From Mariprofundaceae bacterium (GTDB lineage Bacteria > Pseudomonadota > Zetaproteobacteria > Mariprofundales > Mariprofundaceae): a DNA stretch of 7,473 bases. Shown in pieces: positions 6,584-7,473 of this stretch. Every line of letters begins with the position of its first letter. Position 1 is the first letter of the stretch. The DNA lies in contig JALSZZ010000354.1 in the NCBI GenBank assembly GCA_027075825.1, forward strand, positions 1 through 7,473, written 5' to 3'. The notes under the pieces are model-generated. The model saw only the letters and a program-made list of their open reading frames with translations. It ran no database searches and was not told the origin of the DNA. The position numbers and the translations under genes were made by a program.

Positions 6584-6640
6584 CGTTTCGGGCGGCGAAA
6601 CATAGTCCCCCATCAGAATTATGCAAGCGCGCCCGAAACG
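6584..6640 (-). repeat. Perfect 11-bp inverted repeat in the clpB-rpsO gap
   Basis: CGTTTCGGGCG (6584-6594) and CGCCCGAAACG (6630-6640) are exact reverse complements separated by 35 nt. The arm nearest rpsO can instead pair locally: GTTTCG / CGAAAC (6585-6590 with 6596-6601, 5-nt loop). No T-run follows, so this is not a rho-independent terminator of clpB. It may be a leader structure, an operator or a processing site; the sequence alone does not say which. Confidence 0.6.
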
Positions 6641-6647
6641 TTTTCAG
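6618..6647 (-). promoter_or_regulatory. rpsO: Possible rpsO promoter
   Basis: On the - strand CATAAT (6618-6623) matches five of six bases of a sigma70 -10 box. CTGAAA (6642-6647), 18 nt upstream, matches four of six bases of a -35 box. Initiation would fall near 6610, about 58 nt before the rpsO ATG, so such a transcript would carry only the rpsO-proximal arm of the inverted repeat. The match is modest. Confidence 0.35.
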
Positions 6648-6658
6648 GATCAGCAGGA

Positions 6659-7473
6659 TCAGCCTTCAGTCACAAAGCGCAAGCCATCGCCCTCACGCGA
6701 CACATGCAGGCACTGCCCTGGCAATACGTCGGAGCCGATTAACATGCGGGCAACAGGTGTTTCAAGCTGCTGCTGAATCACACGCTTGAGCGGCCTGGCC
6801 CCGTACACCGGGTCATAGCCCGTCTCAGCCAGCCAGCGACAGGCGCTGTCATCCACCTTCAGTTGCACCTGTTGTTCCTCCAGTCGTTGCTGCAAACTCT
6901 CCAGGAAGAGGCGTACCACCTGCATAATATCCGCCTGAGTGAGCGGTTTGAAGAGCACCGTATCATCAACCCGGTTAAGGAACTCAGGGCGGAAATGCTG
7001 GCGCAGCAATCCCATCACCTTGTTGCGTGCTTCTTCAGTAATATCGCCTGACGCAGTAATACCATCCAGCAGGTATTCGCTGCCGATATTGCTGGTCATG
7101 ATGACGATGCACTGATGAAAGTTCACCGTGCGACCATGAGAGTCCGTCAGCCGTCCGTCATCCAGCAACTGCAACAACACATTGAAGACATCAGGGTGCG
7201 CCTTTTCGATCTCATCCAGCAGCAACACGCAATAAGGCTTACGCCGCACGGCCTCAGTCAACTGGCCGCCTTCATCGAAACCGACATAACCCGGCGGTGC
7301 ACCGACCAGCCGCGAAACAGTGTGCTTCTCCATGTATTCGCTCATATCAATGCGCACCATGCTGTCTTCCGAATCAAACAGATTGTGCGCCAGCGTGCGG
7401 GCCAGTTCAGTTTTACCAACGCCGGTTGGCCCGAGGAACAGGAAAGAGCCAATGGGGCGGCGCGGATCCTTGA
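6659..7473 (-). CDS. clpB: Chaperone ClpB, C-terminal part (5' end outside window)
   Basis: ClpB is a hexameric AAA+ disaggregase that works with DnaK to pull proteins out of aggregates in the cytoplasm. About 270 C-terminal residues are present, covering the second ATPase domain: [16 protein letters not shown] (Walker A, visible residues 14-21), the pore loop GYVG within [15 protein letters not shown] (61-64), Walker B VLLLDE (82-87), sensor 1 asparagine in MTSNIGS (128), the arginine finger region [10 protein letters not shown] and sensor 2 in [22 protein letters not shown] and the lack of a ClpX/ClpP-type IGF loop here fit ClpB better than ClpA or ClpC. The frame stays open to the window edge. 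It ends 106 bp before rpsO on the same strand with no rho-independent terminator between them, so read-through into rpsO is possible. Confidence 0.95.
   Translation of the reverse strand, partial: KDPRRPIGSFLFLGPTGVGKTELARTLAHNLFDSEDSMVRIDMSEYMEKHTVSRLVGAPPGYVGFDEGGQLTEAVRRKPYCVLLLDEIEKAHPDVFNVLLQLLDDGRLTDSHGRTVNFHQCIVIMTSNIGSEYLLDGITASGDITEEARNKVMGLLRQHFRPEFLNRVDDTVLFKPLTQADIMQVVRLFLESLQQRLEEQQVQLKVDDSACRWLAETGYDPVYGARPLKRVIQQQLETPVARMLIGSDVLPGQCLHVSREGDGLRFVTEG

Noticed and set aside
6553..6603. 17-codon N-terminal extension of S15
   Set aside because: The extension covers the ribosome binding site and part of the inverted repeat; the 89-residue form equals the family length.
1..7473. Mobile element, CRISPR array, defence or toxin-antitoxin system
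   Set aside because: No transposase, integrase, repeat-spacer pattern or related gene is seen; the window is core chromosome.

Overview
This is a chromosomal core-gene segment from a proteobacterium with a moderate GC content. Every recognisable gene is a housekeeping or membrane/envelope gene. I see no insertion sequence, phage gene, CRISPR array, tRNA or rRNA. AccD, PNPase, S15 and ClpB all look like ordinary proteobacterial proteins. The exact class cannot be fixed by eye: the PNPase N-terminus (MFDI...) has an alphaproteobacterial flavour, while AccD (MNWL...) looks more gammaproteobacterial, so an early-branching or less-sampled proteobacterial group is plausible but unproven.

Layout from left to right. 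(1) The 3' end of a SulP-family anion transporter with its C-terminal STAS domain lies on the + strand, cut by the window edge. (2) Everything else is on the - strand. Read in the direction of transcription (right to left) the order is: clpB (3' part only), rpsO, pnp, accD, folC, a small secreted protein of unknown function, and a TVP38/DedA-like membrane protein whose end overlaps the end of the SulP gene by 7 bp.

Transcription units. The clpB-rpsO gap holds a possible rpsO promoter and a perfect 11-bp inverted repeat. rpsO is followed by a rho-independent terminator, then a pnp leader with a long branched stem-loop that resembles, in placement, the RNase III-processed autoregulatory leader of E. 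coli pnp. pnp ends at a very strong terminator. accD then starts a second unit: accD, folC, the secreted protein and the TVP38-like protein are tightly packed. There are 4-bp overlaps at accD/folC and at secreted protein/TVP38, and a 46-bp gap between folC and the secreted protein, so they look like one operon.

How the genes work together. rpsO and pnp form the classical translation/RNA-decay pair. accD supplies the carboxyltransferase beta subunit for malonyl-CoA synthesis, and folC makes dihydrofolate and polyglutamylates folates; this pairing is widespread. The unusual part is what follows folC: instead of the dedD/cvpA/purF series seen in E. coli there is a small periplasmic beta-rich protein and a TVP38-like protein. 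Other points worth a second look are a probable CTG start for folC that overlaps the accD stop as CTGA, divergent FolC motifs, and structured leaders before rpsO, pnp and accD.
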